A stretch of 64,000 nucleotides of DNA from Pezicula radicicola. Its lineage: Eukaryota > Ascomycota > Leotiomycetes > Helotiales > Dermateaceae. A program made the translations under genes and the position numbers. The stretch is from contig PDUO01000043.1 in assembly GCA_003008705.1 (NCBI GenBank), positions 159,307-223,306 of the forward strand. The letters run 5' to 3'. The notes beneath the pieces are model-generated. The model was not told the DNA's origin. It searched no databases and worked only from the letters and a program-made list of their open reading frames with translations. This document shows, piece after piece, positions 1 to 12,750 of the stretch. Each line of letters opens with the position of its first letter. Position 1 is the stretch's first letter.

Positions 1-2891
1 TCCTACTTCGGAATTAATCTATAAGTAGTTAACCAAGCCCTAGAATAGTTATTAGATATACTATTAATACTATACTTCGCCCAAGAGATATAGATAGATT
101 TAGAATAAATCAATAACGAGAAGTATTAACTAGACCTACTCTTCTAGAAGGATATAGACTATAGGGAAAAGCTATTTATAATTAAGGATACTCAAAGAAA
201 AGTAGAATATACTAGTTCCTAGCTCTAGAAGATACTAAAGTATAAGGAACTATTTCCTATAACTACCTAGAGAAATACTATAGAACTAAAGTATAGAGAA
301 CTAGTTAACCTACCTAGTAGAGGAAATAACTAAGTAGTATAACTATTACTAACTATTAAAAGAAAAAGAACTCGTTGAATCCCCTCCCTTAGAAAAAGAA
401 CCTATAAATAGAATATTTATAATAATATAAGAATTATAAAATATAAACTTTATAGTATATACTACCTAGAAGGAATAGATATATTAGATAATAATAGTAA
501 ATAAGAAGAGACCTATAAACTAATCTCTATTAATATTACTGAAATCAATACTCCTATCTATACCCTTTATACTAAAAGGAAGAAAGACTCCTTGTTTATT
601 ACTAGTATTTATAAAATCAACTACTACCTTAAAGACTATAAGGCTAAGAAAGACCTTAAGGAAGATAAACATCTAGTAAAGAAGAACCTCCTAGACGAAT
701 ATAGGATATATAAAGATATCTTCTCTAAGGCTACTTCTAATATACTCCTGCTATACTATAATATTAACTTTAAAATTAAACTAGAATTAGAAAATACCCT
801 AGGATTTAGCCTATTATATAATATAACTACTACCGAGCTTNAGGTTATAAAGGTTTACTTAGAAGAAAATATAGTAAAAGGCTTTATAGCNCTAAGCTAG
901 GCCCCCTTTATATCTCCTATACTATTTATTTATAANCTAGATAGTAGACTTTATTTCTATATTAACTTTTAAAAATTAAATATAATTATCTAGAAGAACT
1001 AGTATCTATTACCTCTAATTGATAAAACTTTAGTCTAAATTAATAAGGCTAAGATTTTTACTAAGCTTAATATTTAATAAATATTCTATTAAATTTAAAT
1101 TTATCCTAACTCTAAAGAATTAACTACCTTCTATATCTATTATAAAGTATTTAAGTATAAAGTACTACTATTTAGATTAATAAATAAACCTACTATATAC
1201 TAGTATTATATAAATAATATCTTATTTAACTATCTTAATAACTTCTATACTATCTATTTAGATAATATCTTGATTTACTTAGAAGATCCTCTAGAATATA
1301 TAATATATATATATAAAGTACTTGAATAATTATAAGAAGCTAGTCTCTAAGCTAATATCAAGAAATATAAGTTTAATATAATCTAGACGAAATACCTTAG
1401 ATTTATTATTAGTATAACTAGTATTAAGGTCGACCCTAAGAAAGTAAAGGTTATAAAAGATTAGAAGATACCTTAAATTATAAGAGTTATATAATCCTTT
1501 CTCGGTTTCTATAATTTCTACTAATGATTTATTAAGGACTATAGTCTAGTTATAAGACTATTAACTAAGTTAACCGGAAAAGGAATCTCCTTTGATTTTA
1601 ACTAGAACTATAAGAATACCTTCTAAAGACTAAAAGATACCCTAATGAATACCCCTATACTATACTATTATAACCCTAGACTTGAAACTATAATTGAAAC
1701 TAATACCTCTGATAGGGTAGTAGCTAGTATACTATCCTAGAAATAACCTAATAGTAATTAGTACCTAGTAACCTACTTCTTAAAAATAATAGCCCTAGTA
1801 GAACTAAACTACTAGATATATAATAAGGAAATACTAGCTATCGTCAAGTCTCTCTCTTACTAAAGGGCTAAAACTATAGGATCCCTATATTAAATTCAAA
1901 TTATTATAGATTATAAGGCCCTAGAATACTTTATATCAACTAAGTAATTGAACTTATAATAAGCCTAATAGATAGAATTCTTATTTAAATTCTTTTTTAT
2001 AATTATATACTAACCTAGTAAGAAGAATAAATATACTAATACCCTAATATATAGAGAATAAGATATTAGTCCTTAGGAAATTACTAAAAGTAAGTACTAG
2101 ACCTAGATATTACTTATACTAGATTAACTTAACCCACGGATACTAAATAATACAACCCTATATAAATTCAAAGAATTTAAAGACCTCGCCTCTATAGAGT
2201 CCTCTATTAATATTATAGATTAAATCTTATCTATAAATAGAGATAGTTTAATCCTTACTAAGGAAAGAAAGAGAGCTAAAAGAGGTAACTAGGATTAGAC
2301 TATAGATAATAGATTACTATTTTAGAGAAGGTACTTAGTAGTACTAGACGAGCTATATTCTCTACCTAGTAGGTTAAATCAACCTTTCCCTCTAAGAATA
2401 TATTTAATTCAGGAATCTTATAACTAAGTATTAATAGTATACCTAAGCCTAAAGAAGATAATAACCCTTCTTACTATATAGTACTACTAGAAAGGAATAG
2501 TCTTAGATATAAAGAGATATATTAATAACTACTATATATATAGGAGATCCTACAACCTCTAAGATAAGACCCCTAGTTTCTTGAATCTATTATTAATCCC
2601 TAAAAGGCTCTAGTAATATATTATTATAGACTTTAAGTCCTTCCTGAAAGATAAGTATAGTTTTAATAATATCCTTATAGTAATTAATTACTTTAATAAA
2701 TAAGTTATATTAGTACTATATTATAAGACTATAAACGTCTAGGAACTTATCTAGCTATATATTTTAAATATATACTAGTATAAGAATACTCTAATATTGA
2801 TTATTTTAGACCAAGGACCCTAATTTATATTAGACTTCTAGAATAAATTCTATAGAATCTTAGATATAAAGATTAAGCTTTTAACTACCTA
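1..2891 (+). mobile_element. RIP-degraded Ty3/gypsy retrotransposon, pol region
   Basis: Forward-strand remains of a gypsy polyprotein. Positions 592-900 are still open and show the N-terminal reverse-transcriptase signature (LLYYNINFKIKLELENT, then EENIVKGFI). The same frame continues through in-frame stops. The RT active site reads YLDNILIYLEDPLEY near 1255-1300, with the second Asp of the usual YLDD changed to Asn. Next come TKYLRFII and a VDPKKVKVIKD stretch typical of the RT thumb, an RNase H start (TNTSDRVVASIL) near 1690-1740, and an integrase core (IIIDFKSFLKDKYSF, ILDQGP) near 2610-2830. Nearly all stops fall where the family has Gln or Trp, for example TAG at 898-900. Gag/protease should lie before 590 but I cannot align it. 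The integrase C-terminus and 3' LTR are lost in the assembly gap. No LTR is visible. The class is certain; the lineage is not. Confidence 0.9.
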
Positions 2892-3754
2892 NNNNNNNNN
2901 NNNNNNNNNNNNNNNNNNNNNNNNNNNNNNNNNNNNNNNNNNNNNNNNNNNNNNNNNNNNNNNNNNNNNNNNNNNNNNNNNNNNNNNNNNNNNNNNNNNN
3001 NNNNNNNNNNNNNNNNNNNNNNNNNNNNNNNNNNNNNNNNNNNNNNNNNNNNNNNNNNNNNNNNNNNNNNNNNNNNNNNNNNNNNNNNNNNNNNNNNNNN
3101 NNNNNNNNNNNNNNNNNNNNNNNNNNNNNNNNNNNNNNNNNNNNNNNNNNNNNNNNNNNNNNNNNNNNNNNNNNNNNNNNNNNNNNNNNNNNNNNNNNNN
3201 NNNNNNNNNNNNNNNNNNNNNNNNNNNNNNNNNNNNNNNNNNNNNNNNNNNNNNNNNNNNNNNNNNNNNNNNNNNNNNNNNNNNNNNNNNNNNNNNNNNN
3301 NNNNNNNNNNNNNNNNNNNNNNNNNNNNNNNNNNNNNNNNNNNNNNNNNNNNNNNNNNNNNNNNNNNNNNNNNNNNNNNNNNNNNNNNNNNNNNNNNNNN
3401 NNNNNNNNNNNNNNNNNNNNNNNNNNNNNNNNNNNNNNNNNNNNNNNNNNNNNNNNNNNNNNNNNNNNNNNNNNNNNNNNNNNNNNNNNNNNNNNNNNNN
3501 NNNNNNNNNNNNNNNNNNNNNNNNNNNNNNNNNNNNNNNNNNNNNNNNNNNNNNNNNNNNNNNNNNNNNNNNNNNNNNNNNNNNNNNNNNNNNNNNNNNN
3601 NNNNNNNNNNNNNNNNNNNNNNNNNNNNNNNNNNNNNNNNNNNNNNNNNNNNNNNNNNNNNNNNNNNNNNNNNNNNNNNNNNNNNNNNNNNNNNNNNNNN
3701 NNNNNNNNNNNNNNNNNNNNNNNNNNNNNNNNNNNNNNNNNNNNNNNNNNNNNN
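2892..3754. other. assembly gap (run of N)
   Basis: 863 consecutive N between the gypsy integrase relic and the next AT-rich block. Isolated N also occur at 841, 891, 936 and 5384. The gap probably reflects repeat sequence that could not be resolved. Confidence 1.
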
Positions 3755-5172
3755 TTAAATAGAAGATTATTATTCTAAGCTAGAAGCTACTAAGAACTAT
3801 TATATAATATTACTTTATATATATAGTTAAGCTTTACTTAAGCTCTCTTCTCTCTTTAGTCTAGAATTCTATATATTTTCTACCTTTATAACTTATATAG
3901 CTATAGTCTAAGTATAGATTATTATAAACTTTATAAGATCTATATCTAGTTTTAAACTATACTTCTTCTTATATAATACTAAGTAGTATATAAAAGAAAA
4001 AAAACTAGTTAGATTAAATCTATTTTATACTTCTACCTTACTTATAGACTACTCTTTAACCTTGATTACTAGTTATACTTTAGTCTTAATTACTTATAAG
4101 ATTAATACTTTAATAAATAAGAAGATTCTATTTTTAGTTATAGATATATTATCCTTATTCTTATAGATATAAGTATATTTATTCTCCTACTTAATATTAG
4201 CTTTCTAGTTCTTTTTTAATACTATAAGCTAAATAGAACTAGACCCTCTTATTCTTTTCCTACTTTATATATTTCTAAATTAAATTATCTATAGTTCTTT
4301 TACTCTTTATTTAATCTTAAAGGTCTATATACTATATTTAAATTAGACTTTCTATTTTATACTTATAAAAGATATAGATTATAGATTCTTTTAGAGATTA
4401 GAGTTTATAAGACTCTATAGTAATATAAAGAATCTTAATAAACTTATTTATTTTAATTCTTCTATTAACTATTATTATATAAGTATAGTTTAGATATATA
4501 TCTATACTATTCTTTATAAAGTTACTATAGGGAAGTACTTTAATATAAAGTTTATAATAGATATAAGTCTATACTTATAGTAATATCCTTCTCTATATAG
4601 TAAGATACTCTATATACTAAGATAAACTAATAAAATTAGATAAATTTTAAGATTAATAGATTATTATATTTAGAGGAATAATATAATAAATATATTACTA
4701 ATCTAAAATATAAATACTTTCTATTATAATTAGTTTAAAAGAGATATTATAAAGAAAAAATTAGAATCCTTATAATTTAATTAGTTTATCTTAGTATATA
4801 AAGTATCTTATTATAAAGAGAAGGATATTAGTTAATATTATTAAATATTTATTAAGTTAGTTATTATAGATTTTAATAGTATTATATTATATATTTTAAG
4901 TATTCCTTATTTTATTTATAATATTCTTATATAAGAGACTTTTATAGAACTATACTAAAAGGAATTAAGTATAGAATATAACTAGTAAAACTACTACTAG
5001 AAGAATACTATAATAAAGTAATAATATAAGAAGAGTATAATAAGTTTTTAATAGTCCTTATAAATAGAAGTTTCTCTAGACTTATAGATAAAACCCCTTA
5101 AATACTTCTTATTCTATTTCTTATAAATATAATTATTTTATTTCTTATTTTATTATTTATAGTAATTACTAT
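3755..5172. repeat. RIP-mutated AT block, unidentified retroelement-like relic
   Basis: Extremely AT-rich, TpA-rich sequence with stops in all frames. Roughly 4700-4830 is related to 45590-45720: both read as a fragment in the style of FYYQLIQKEYYQEE followed by NPYNLIS or similar, so two copies of one element family are present in the window. The position and character would suit a gag-like protein, but I see no zinc knuckle or other diagnostic motif. No intact gene. Confidence 0.5.
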
Positions 5173-5180
5173 CTTACTTT

Positions 5181-5468
5181 CTATTATCTATAGTTAAAGC
5201 TATTATACCTCTTATTCTATTATCTATAGTTGAAGCTATCCTACTTCCTATTCTATTATCTATAGTTAAAGCTATTATACCTCTTATTCTATTATCTATA
5301 GTTGAAGCTATCCTACTTCCTATTCTATTATCTATAGTTAAAGCTATTATACCTCTTATTCTATTATCTATAGTTAAAGCTATNATACCTCTTATTCTAT
5401 TATCTATAGTTGAAGCTATCTTACTTCTTATTCTATTATCTATAGTTATAACTATTATTTTATCTATT
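5181..5468. repeat. 36-bp tandem array, eight copies
   Basis: The sequence CTATTATCTATAGTT begins at 5181, 5217, 5253, 5289, 5325, 5361, 5397 and 5433, an exact 36-bp period. Most adjacent copies alternate between two versions (AAAGCTATTATACC against GAAGCTATCCTACT), giving a 72-bp higher-order unit. The period is twelve codons. One forward frame is free of stops (LLSIVKAIIPLI alternating with LLSIVEAILLPI), and one reverse frame (IRGIIALTIDNR type) is also open. It could be a repeat inside a former coding region or a simple minisatellite. Confidence 0.85.
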
Positions 5469-7349
5469 CTAATCCTTTTAGTACTAGCTATCTTAGCTTC
5501 TTTTTACTTACCTTTAGTAATAGAAATACCTTGAATATACCTTATAACTAGATATATTATTATTTATTAAACTATAGGATTATTATATATAACTATATAA
5601 GTTAGTATAATAATCTATAGTTATATAATAGATATACTAATAATTATATAAAGTTAACTATAAACTTAGAAATTTAAACTAAAGGCTTATAATTTAAACC
5701 TAATACTAAGGTTCTTAAATAAGGATAAGATAGGATATAAGATTCCCTCTTTTATAACTTTAGGATACTAATAGTAGACCTAGTATATAGTATATAGTAT
5801 ATAGTCTTATATCTAGTAGTATTTAATTTATTTCTAAAGATATATAATATTAAAATATATAAGTTATTAAAGTAGAGGTTAGTTATAATAAGGTAAATAA
5901 GTTATAAAGGGATATTATAAAAGGACCCTAAGTAGAAAGTCTTTATTCTAGACTAGAGTATTATTATATAAACTTTTAATTATAAAATAATACTTCTCCC
6001 TTAAATAAGCTAAGTCTTAAAGTATAAGGTCTTATTCTTATTACTATTTATATAGGTATATTTAATTAATAAAATATAATTCTAAATTTATAACTAGAGA
6101 TCTATAAATAGTTTAAGAAGTAAAAATTAAATATCTCTCTAAAATAGTATAATCTTAAAGATAACTTTTAGTTACTCTTAGTAAGTATAAAGATATTAAA
6201 TAAGATTTAGAAATAACTAACTACTAATAATATTATTACTTTTTAATATTAAATTATAATCCTAAGTCTCTCTATTAAGTAGACTAAATATTAAAAGAGA
6301 CCTTATATTTTCCTACTTATACTATAGTATTATAAGGTATATTTAAAAGTACTAAGTATACTTTTTCTATTTAAGTATTAGAGTTATTTACTCTATTCTA
6401 AATAAAGTTTTACTTCTTTAATAATTAAATCTATTAAATAATACTCTAAAAAATAGAGTTTATTATTAATACTTTAATAATAGTATATAGACTTATAGAG
6501 ACTAAGTATATTATATTACCTATTTTACTATTTATAAGCTTATCTATACTAGAGTTTTATTAACTATACCCCTAATATAATTACCCTTATCCTACTAGTT
6601 AAGCTTCTTTATATAAATACTAATGGATTTCTTATTAATATCTATCTATAGAGATATAGAATACTAGTTTAGTCTTTATAAGAAGTCCTCCTTCTATTAT
6701 CTAGTATAATTTCTAAGATTGAGTTTCTAAGAATACTAGAGAGATAGAGAGATCTAATCTAAGGGGTATAAGTTCAAGTATAGAGATAATAATAGTTCCT
6801 TAATTTATAGGTATACTAGATAGTAATCTAGATAGTCTACTTATTACTAGTTATTAGGTCTAGTAAAGTTAAAAAGATAAAATAGATTCCTCTCTAAAAT
6901 AAAGAAATAAAGTTATTAAAGGTTATATTATAATAAATAAAGAGATAGTTAAACTTAAATAATAAAGACTTTATTATTATTCTAAAGGATTATTAAATAA
7001 GAATAATAAGATTTATAACTTCTATACTAGAGCTTTAATATTAATACTAAGAGAGATAATAGACTTTTAATAAGTCTAGATTAATAAAAGAAGTTTATTT
7101 AATCTACTACTATAGTCTATTACTATTGATTTTAATCTTATCTTATATTCTAATAAGATATTAAAAATAATAGTTATTAACTACTCTATTAAGACTAGCT
7201 AATACTATTAATTTAATATTTATATAGTAGATATTAAGATAATAATTAATACTAGAGTAATCTCTAGATTATATACTATTCTACTTAGTTAAGAATAGAT
7301 TTAAAGTATAAATTTATTAAGTAAATTTAATAATTAGAATTATTATATT
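5469..7349. repeat. RIP-mutated AT block, nothing identifiable
   Basis: Stop-rich, TpA-rich sequence on both strands. I see no domain motif, terminal repeat or RNA gene. It is probably part of the same degraded element as the Asn-rich stretch that follows. Confidence 0.5.
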
Positions 7350-7775
7350 CTAGTCTCTCTTATTATTAAACCTACTAAGGAGAAGTCTTTTAATACTATA
7401 GATACTAAGACTAATATAAAGGATATTAAGTTATATAAATTAGTAGTAACTAATATAATTAGTAAGGATAATAAATATAATAATAATAAGTATAAGAATA
7501 ATATTATATTAGATAATAATAACCCTTTATCTAATAATAATCTCTTATCTAGTAAGTTTTTAGTTAATAATAAGAGTTTATTAAATAATAATACTTTATT
7601 TAATAATATATACTTATTAGATAATAATAATTCATCTAATAGTAGGCTTTTATTTAATAATAACCCTCTATCTAATATAGAGGAAACTTTTAAAAGAGAT
7701 AAACTTATAATTAATAAAGATAAAGAGGATTATAAGAGTAAGAAGGATAAGTATAATACTAAAACTAACTTCTAA
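7350..7775 (+). pseudogene. Asn-rich coding relic of an unknown element
   Basis: A run of about 141 codons with no stop, ending at TAA 7773-7775. This stands out strongly in a block where stops are otherwise frequent. It has no ATG, as expected if RIP turned ATG into ATA. The product is hydrophilic and repetitive, with many copies of a DNNNPLSNNN-like motif followed by a Lys/Asp/Glu-rich tail (KDKEDYKSKKDKY). The same frame continues downstream with scattered stops to about 9550. Low-complexity linkers of this kind occur in transposon polyproteins, but I see no diagnostic domain. Function unknown. Confidence 0.45.
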
Positions 7776-8540
7776 GACTTTATAGAATAATATAAACTTC
7801 TTAATTATCTTAAGGATCCTAATAATAAGTCTATTAGAGAACTAGTATTTAATCTAGATAAATTTATAGATTAATAATTAAAGTCTAAATAGGAGTAAGT
7901 AAGTATAACTACTATTCTAAAGACTCTATTAGTAACTATTATTTTATTCTAGTTATTCTCTAATTCCTCTTACTTAGATAACTAAGAGTACTCTAATACT
8001 ACTAACTCTACTAAGTTATAAGTAAATAGAGTCTAGACTCTAGTTATAAAATATTAAACTAAAAGGATTACTAAAATATTAAATTATATTAGCTAGACTC
8101 TAGCTAGTTAGAGCTTTAAGGTACTAGTAAAGTAACTATAGTCTAAATATATAGAAACTTATACTATAAAGGTTCTTAATCTAATTAATCTTAGTACTAT
8201 TAAGATAAAAGTAAAGAATAATATATATTCTTCTATAGGTAAATTTAGAGCTAATATTATTCTTCTTTATTAAAATAGTATTAACTTTAATAAAACTAAT
8301 TATATAATTACTAATACTACTCTTAAGGTTAGAGATATAATTCTTAAAGTAATTAGTAATATATAAGGAGGTAAAGATAATATACTATTAAGAATATTAG
8401 CTAGAGGGTTATAATAGGTTAAGAGGACTATAGGGTATTATATCTAAGAGTAGGGTATTAAAGGAGATAGAATTCTCTTTAAGATTACTTTATTAAAAAT
8501 TATAACTTTCTTAGAAAATAAATTATAAATATTATTCCTT

Positions 8541-9188
8541 CTATTCTTAAATACTTATAACTAGCTATAATAGACCTCCTTCTCTTATAATAAGTATCTA
8601 AGTCCTTCTCTCTAATCTATATTATATAAACTAGAAACTCCTACTCTATCTTTAAACTAAAGCTACCCTATATTAGAGTCTTAATTATATATACTAAAAG
8701 TTAGGTTTTAAGTTAGATTACTCTAGTTTAGTTAGGATAGAAAGATTATAAAGTTATTTATAGTTATAACTAGGTACTAGTAAGGTAGATTTATATACTA
8801 TATAGAATTTTCTTATATAGGATCCTTGTTTATACCTAACTATATAGTAAATAAAGTAAACCTCTTATTTTTAAATACTTATAACTAGTTATAATAAACC
8901 TTCTTCTCTTATAATAAGTATCTAAATCCTTCTCTCTAATCTATATTATATAAACTAGAAACTCCTACTCTACTTTTAAACTAAAGCTACCTTATATTAG
9001 AGTCTTAATTATATATACTAAAAGTTAGATTTTAAGTTAGACTACTCTAGCTTAATTAGAATAGAAAGATTATAAAGTTATTTATAGTTATAACTAGGTA
9101 CTAATAAAGTAAATTTATATATTATATAGAATTTTCCTATATAGGATCCTTATTTATATCTAACTATATAGTAAATAAAATAAACTAT
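8541..9188. repeat. tandem duplication, 324-bp unit, two copies
   Basis: Copy one runs about 8541-8864 and copy two about 8865-9188. The shared string TTAAATACTTATAACTAG begins at 8547 and again at 8871, an offset of exactly 324 bp (108 codons). The copies differ mainly by C/T and G/A changes, so RIP continued after the duplication or hit each copy separately. The unit keeps the frame of the relic that runs from 7350. Direct adjacency argues against LTRs. Confidence 0.85.
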
Positions 9189-10919
9189 ATAACTAGAATA
9201 AATCTAGTTATAGTTTAATCTTTAAGATCTTATAATTAGTAATAAGTAATTAGTATTTTAGAAATACTTATCTATTAATCTAATTATTATTCTATTATAA
9301 ATAACCTTATACTATTGAAGTATCTTTTTATACTAGATATATAGATATTTATATACCTCGGAGTATATAAATTAGAGTTTCTATTTCTATTCTATAGTAG
9401 CCCTCCTACTCCTTTAACTATAATATTAGTTATTTCTCTAGGAACTAATAGATATTTAAGAATAATAGAATATAATTCTTCTAGAACTTATATAGATATA
9501 ATATATATAGAACCTCTAGAGTAGTAGAATAATATAAGTTTAGATCTAGAGATTCTTATAACTAAATATAACTAACTCTAGTCTAAAATTCTATATTATA
9601 ATAGGTAAACTAAAAAAATATATCTAAAATTCAATAAGATAATTAATATATATAGAATTATATTATATATTATATAGTAATATTTCTATATATCTACTAG
9701 CTTTAAGTTTATATAAGTTTTAAAAATACCTTACTTACTCTACTATTATATACTTCTTATACTTAGAAGGATAATTAAACTTTAATAAACTTTAGACCTC
9801 TCTTATTAGACTTTAAACTATTTAGTCTATCTAGACTCTACTTTATTATCTATATCTTTATAACTATAATAAATATATTTATAAGAAAATATAAAAGAAT
9901 AACTTAAAATTAAGTTAGTAAGTATAACCCTTAGTATATCTTAATTATTATAAATTATATAATACTAACTTAATAATAAATATTACTTATTATATAACTC
10001 CTTTACTAAGTTAAAATTAATTAGTCTTCTTATTCTAATATAATTTTATAAATAAGTACCTTTTTCTTAGCTTTTTAGAAGCTCTTATCTTAATCTAATT
10101 AGAGAGAGAAGTATTTTAGATAGTATCTTATAAAAAAATATTACTTAATTAACTAATAGTTTCCTTTAGTAGAGATCTAGTATTCTAGCTTAAATAATTA
10201 AAGAGATTATAACTTTCTAACTCTTATAAAAGTTTAGAATCCCTTAGTTTAGATTACTATAAGACTTTAAAATTTATATTAGATAATAATATATTAATAA
10301 TATTTTTCTTTTATATATTATAATATTTATATAATAATAAATTTATACTAAGAGTATATAATTTATTTATCTATATTAAAATTTAAAAGTTATAAAACTT
10401 AATTAATCTCTTAGATCTTACTTAGATTAAAGTAATATAAGGAGATAAAAAAACCTTTACTTTTAAATTATTATTAGTATAACTCTTATAAGCTTATAAG
10501 TTTATTTTTAATTAATATTATAAGTCTTTTATATACTTTATAATTATATTATACTAGTTTAATATTAAGATTAATATCTTAGATTTATTTCTTTAGTTTT
10601 TATAATACTATTAGATATTACTTTAATAAAGTTTTTATTAAAATAAGACTATATACTAGATAGATATAATAGATCTATAAAGATAATAATTTAATCTTTT
10701 ATAGATACTAATTACTTTTTCTTTAATACTTTCTTATATTTAACTATACTTATAGACTTTCTAGTTTATATATTTATTACCTTAGTTCTATTATATAAAG
10801 TACTAATAGTATTAGACCTAGGTCGAAGCTTATTATACTAGTTTATCTAGACCTTAGCCTTTACTCTAGGTCGAAGCCTACTATACTAGGTATAAAGACC
10901 TACTTCTAAATATTACTAG
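9189..10919. repeat. RIP-mutated AT block up to the GC boundary
   Basis: Stop-rich and TpA-rich, with no gene recognised. Near the edge there are two copies of a short motif (TAGGTCGAAGC followed by a TATACTAG-like tail) at about 10818 and 10867, which may mark an element end. Base composition rises sharply just after this point. Confidence 0.5.
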
Positions 10920-12373
10920 TATTTCAACTTCCTCTATCGATGTATTCTAGTAATCAATTCATCTTTAGTATTGTCTTAATCTAGCCAATAATGATCCTAC
11001 TATACAATATCCAATTCATCTAACAATGATTATAGGAGGGGACCGTCAGATATAGTAGACTCGGAATCACCATTGATAATTAACTCTATCTAGTATAATA
11101 TCTCGATTATTCATAGTTTTTCACCTATATCAGAATAATAACCAAACTCTTTTTTGATGGTATCTAATCATTCCTTCAAATATTATAGCTTGGGGAGCTA
11201 CTCCGCCTTGGCCTTAGGATCTTACCACTATAATGAGGGCGGGGTCCTTTGTCCAGTAACAAGCCTATAGTCTCTCCAGAATATAACCAACGCCTATATC
11301 TTCGGTTCAGTCTCTCTGAGAATGGCTATATACTTCCTCCTTCTGTATCGGATTACCTCCTGATCTATTTCGTCCAGCTTATCCATTAAATCTATAGGCT
11401 AAGTTCTGTAAATAGAAAGTAGGTCATCTACCAATATTAAGTCAAGGTTTCTCTCCCTCCAGTAATTGATCGCCTCCTCTCATTTAACTATTATACTATC
11501 ATACTCTGTATTATAAGATCTACCTCCTATCTCGTTGGTATAATCATATAATACCATGAGTCCCTTAACCAGGTACCAAGGAAAGAGTATACCACCCGGG
11601 CTACACCCTATATCCCTCAATAAGTACAAGTCGGGTAAAGGCGTCAGCTCCGCACTGGATTCGATTATAACCCACCGATCACTTATTTCTTGGCGATACT
11701 AAGCAATCGACTCGCGCCCTAATCGCCTCCATATATAGTTCACGTTGTATAGTTGATCGAATAGCCAGGACAGATCCGGTGGCAATCTCTTAAAGCCTTC
11801 TTCTTGCAACGGTGTAGGGCCTTTCCATTCTATACGAGGATAACAAAACTTGCGGAGTTCGAAATTGCCGGACGGCTTTAATTTGCGTAGTCGCTCGATT
11901 AGATCGTTCAGCTCGATGTAGCCGCGCTTCAGTTTCTCAGCTTCGAGTATGCTTACTACCCCGGGCCAAGCGGTTTCCGAAATAGACAGGCATTGCGATT
12001 TTCCCCTGTAGTATTGCAGCGACCGTAGACCGAGCAGCTTCAAGTGCATGGCCCAATACTTCTTGAATAGGGCCCGTCTCTGCTCTGGTGTCAACACTGA
12101 ACCGTCGTAGTCGAATTGAATGCCCAATGCCTCTCCCTGCTCCACTAGTATCTCCTCGCTGGCCGCTTTCGGCTCCTCGTAGATTACATAGGATGGAGTA
12201 TCAAAGGAACCATCTTGTTCGTCGAGCACCACATCTTTTGATCGTAACTATAGTGACGGGAGGATTGGTTCGTGTATCGTACTCTTTAGGAGTAACATCG
12301 TCATCTATCGCCGGTCATAGAAAGAGGGAGGAGCGAAATTCCACAGTCCATAATACTTAGAGAGTCAGTTCAT
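10920..12373 (-). pseudogene. unknown fungal gene, RIP-inactivated
   Basis: One reverse-strand frame can be followed without a shift from ATG 12371-12373 to about 10920. Positions 11699-12232 are open for 177 codons, and nonsense codons interrupt either side: TGA near 12365, TAGs near 12310 and at 12248-12250, TAG at 11699-11701, and several more downstream. Every stop is one RIP step from Gln or Trp. The protein (about 480 codons) is charged and helical in style, with stretches such as KYWAMHLKLLGLRSLQYY, LNDLIERLRKLKPSGNFEL and DKLDEIDQEVIRYRRRKYI. No signal peptide or transmembrane segment is obvious. I do not recognise the family. The length of the open core and its codon usage say it was a real gene recently. 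Confidence 0.65.
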
Positions 12374-12615
12374 AGTCAGTATAAAGTCGTGCGGGTGGCT
12401 GGACCTTACAGTAAGTCAAAGGCTAGTCTAAGGACATATATATAGAAATGAAGATGAGGTTGGAAGTCGCGGACTGGCGGAGAAAGAGGCGGCTACATCG
12501 GTAAGTATATGCCTTAGGCTACCAAACGAAGCGGTTAGGCCAAAACAGTAGAAGTAATCACATGATCAAACTCATTTTGACCCACCAATCAATCGCGTGA
12601 GTCAGGCGATGCATA

Positions 12616-12647
12616 CTTTCATACAGGGCCAAATAAATCCCACTTTT
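12616..12647 (+). repeat. left terminal inverted repeat of Tc1/mariner element
   Basis: Starts CTTTCATACAGGGC directly after TA 12614-12615. It is the reverse complement of 13868-13899 apart from one base. Confidence 0.93.
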
Positions 12648-12750
12648 TCGTCCGTACACGACTAGAATATTCCATCCTCTGGCCAATGAGTATATTATAC
12701 CTGTACGCCGCTTTACCACCCATTTTTCTACCATATCTACACTTACAACC

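Noticed and set aside
8541..9188. Possible pair of LTRs
   Set aside because: The two copies are directly adjacent with no internal region, so they are a tandem duplication.
12088..12360. 90-residue forward frame
   Set aside because: It lies opposite the better supported reverse-strand gene at 10920-12373 and has no family resemblance; shadow frame.
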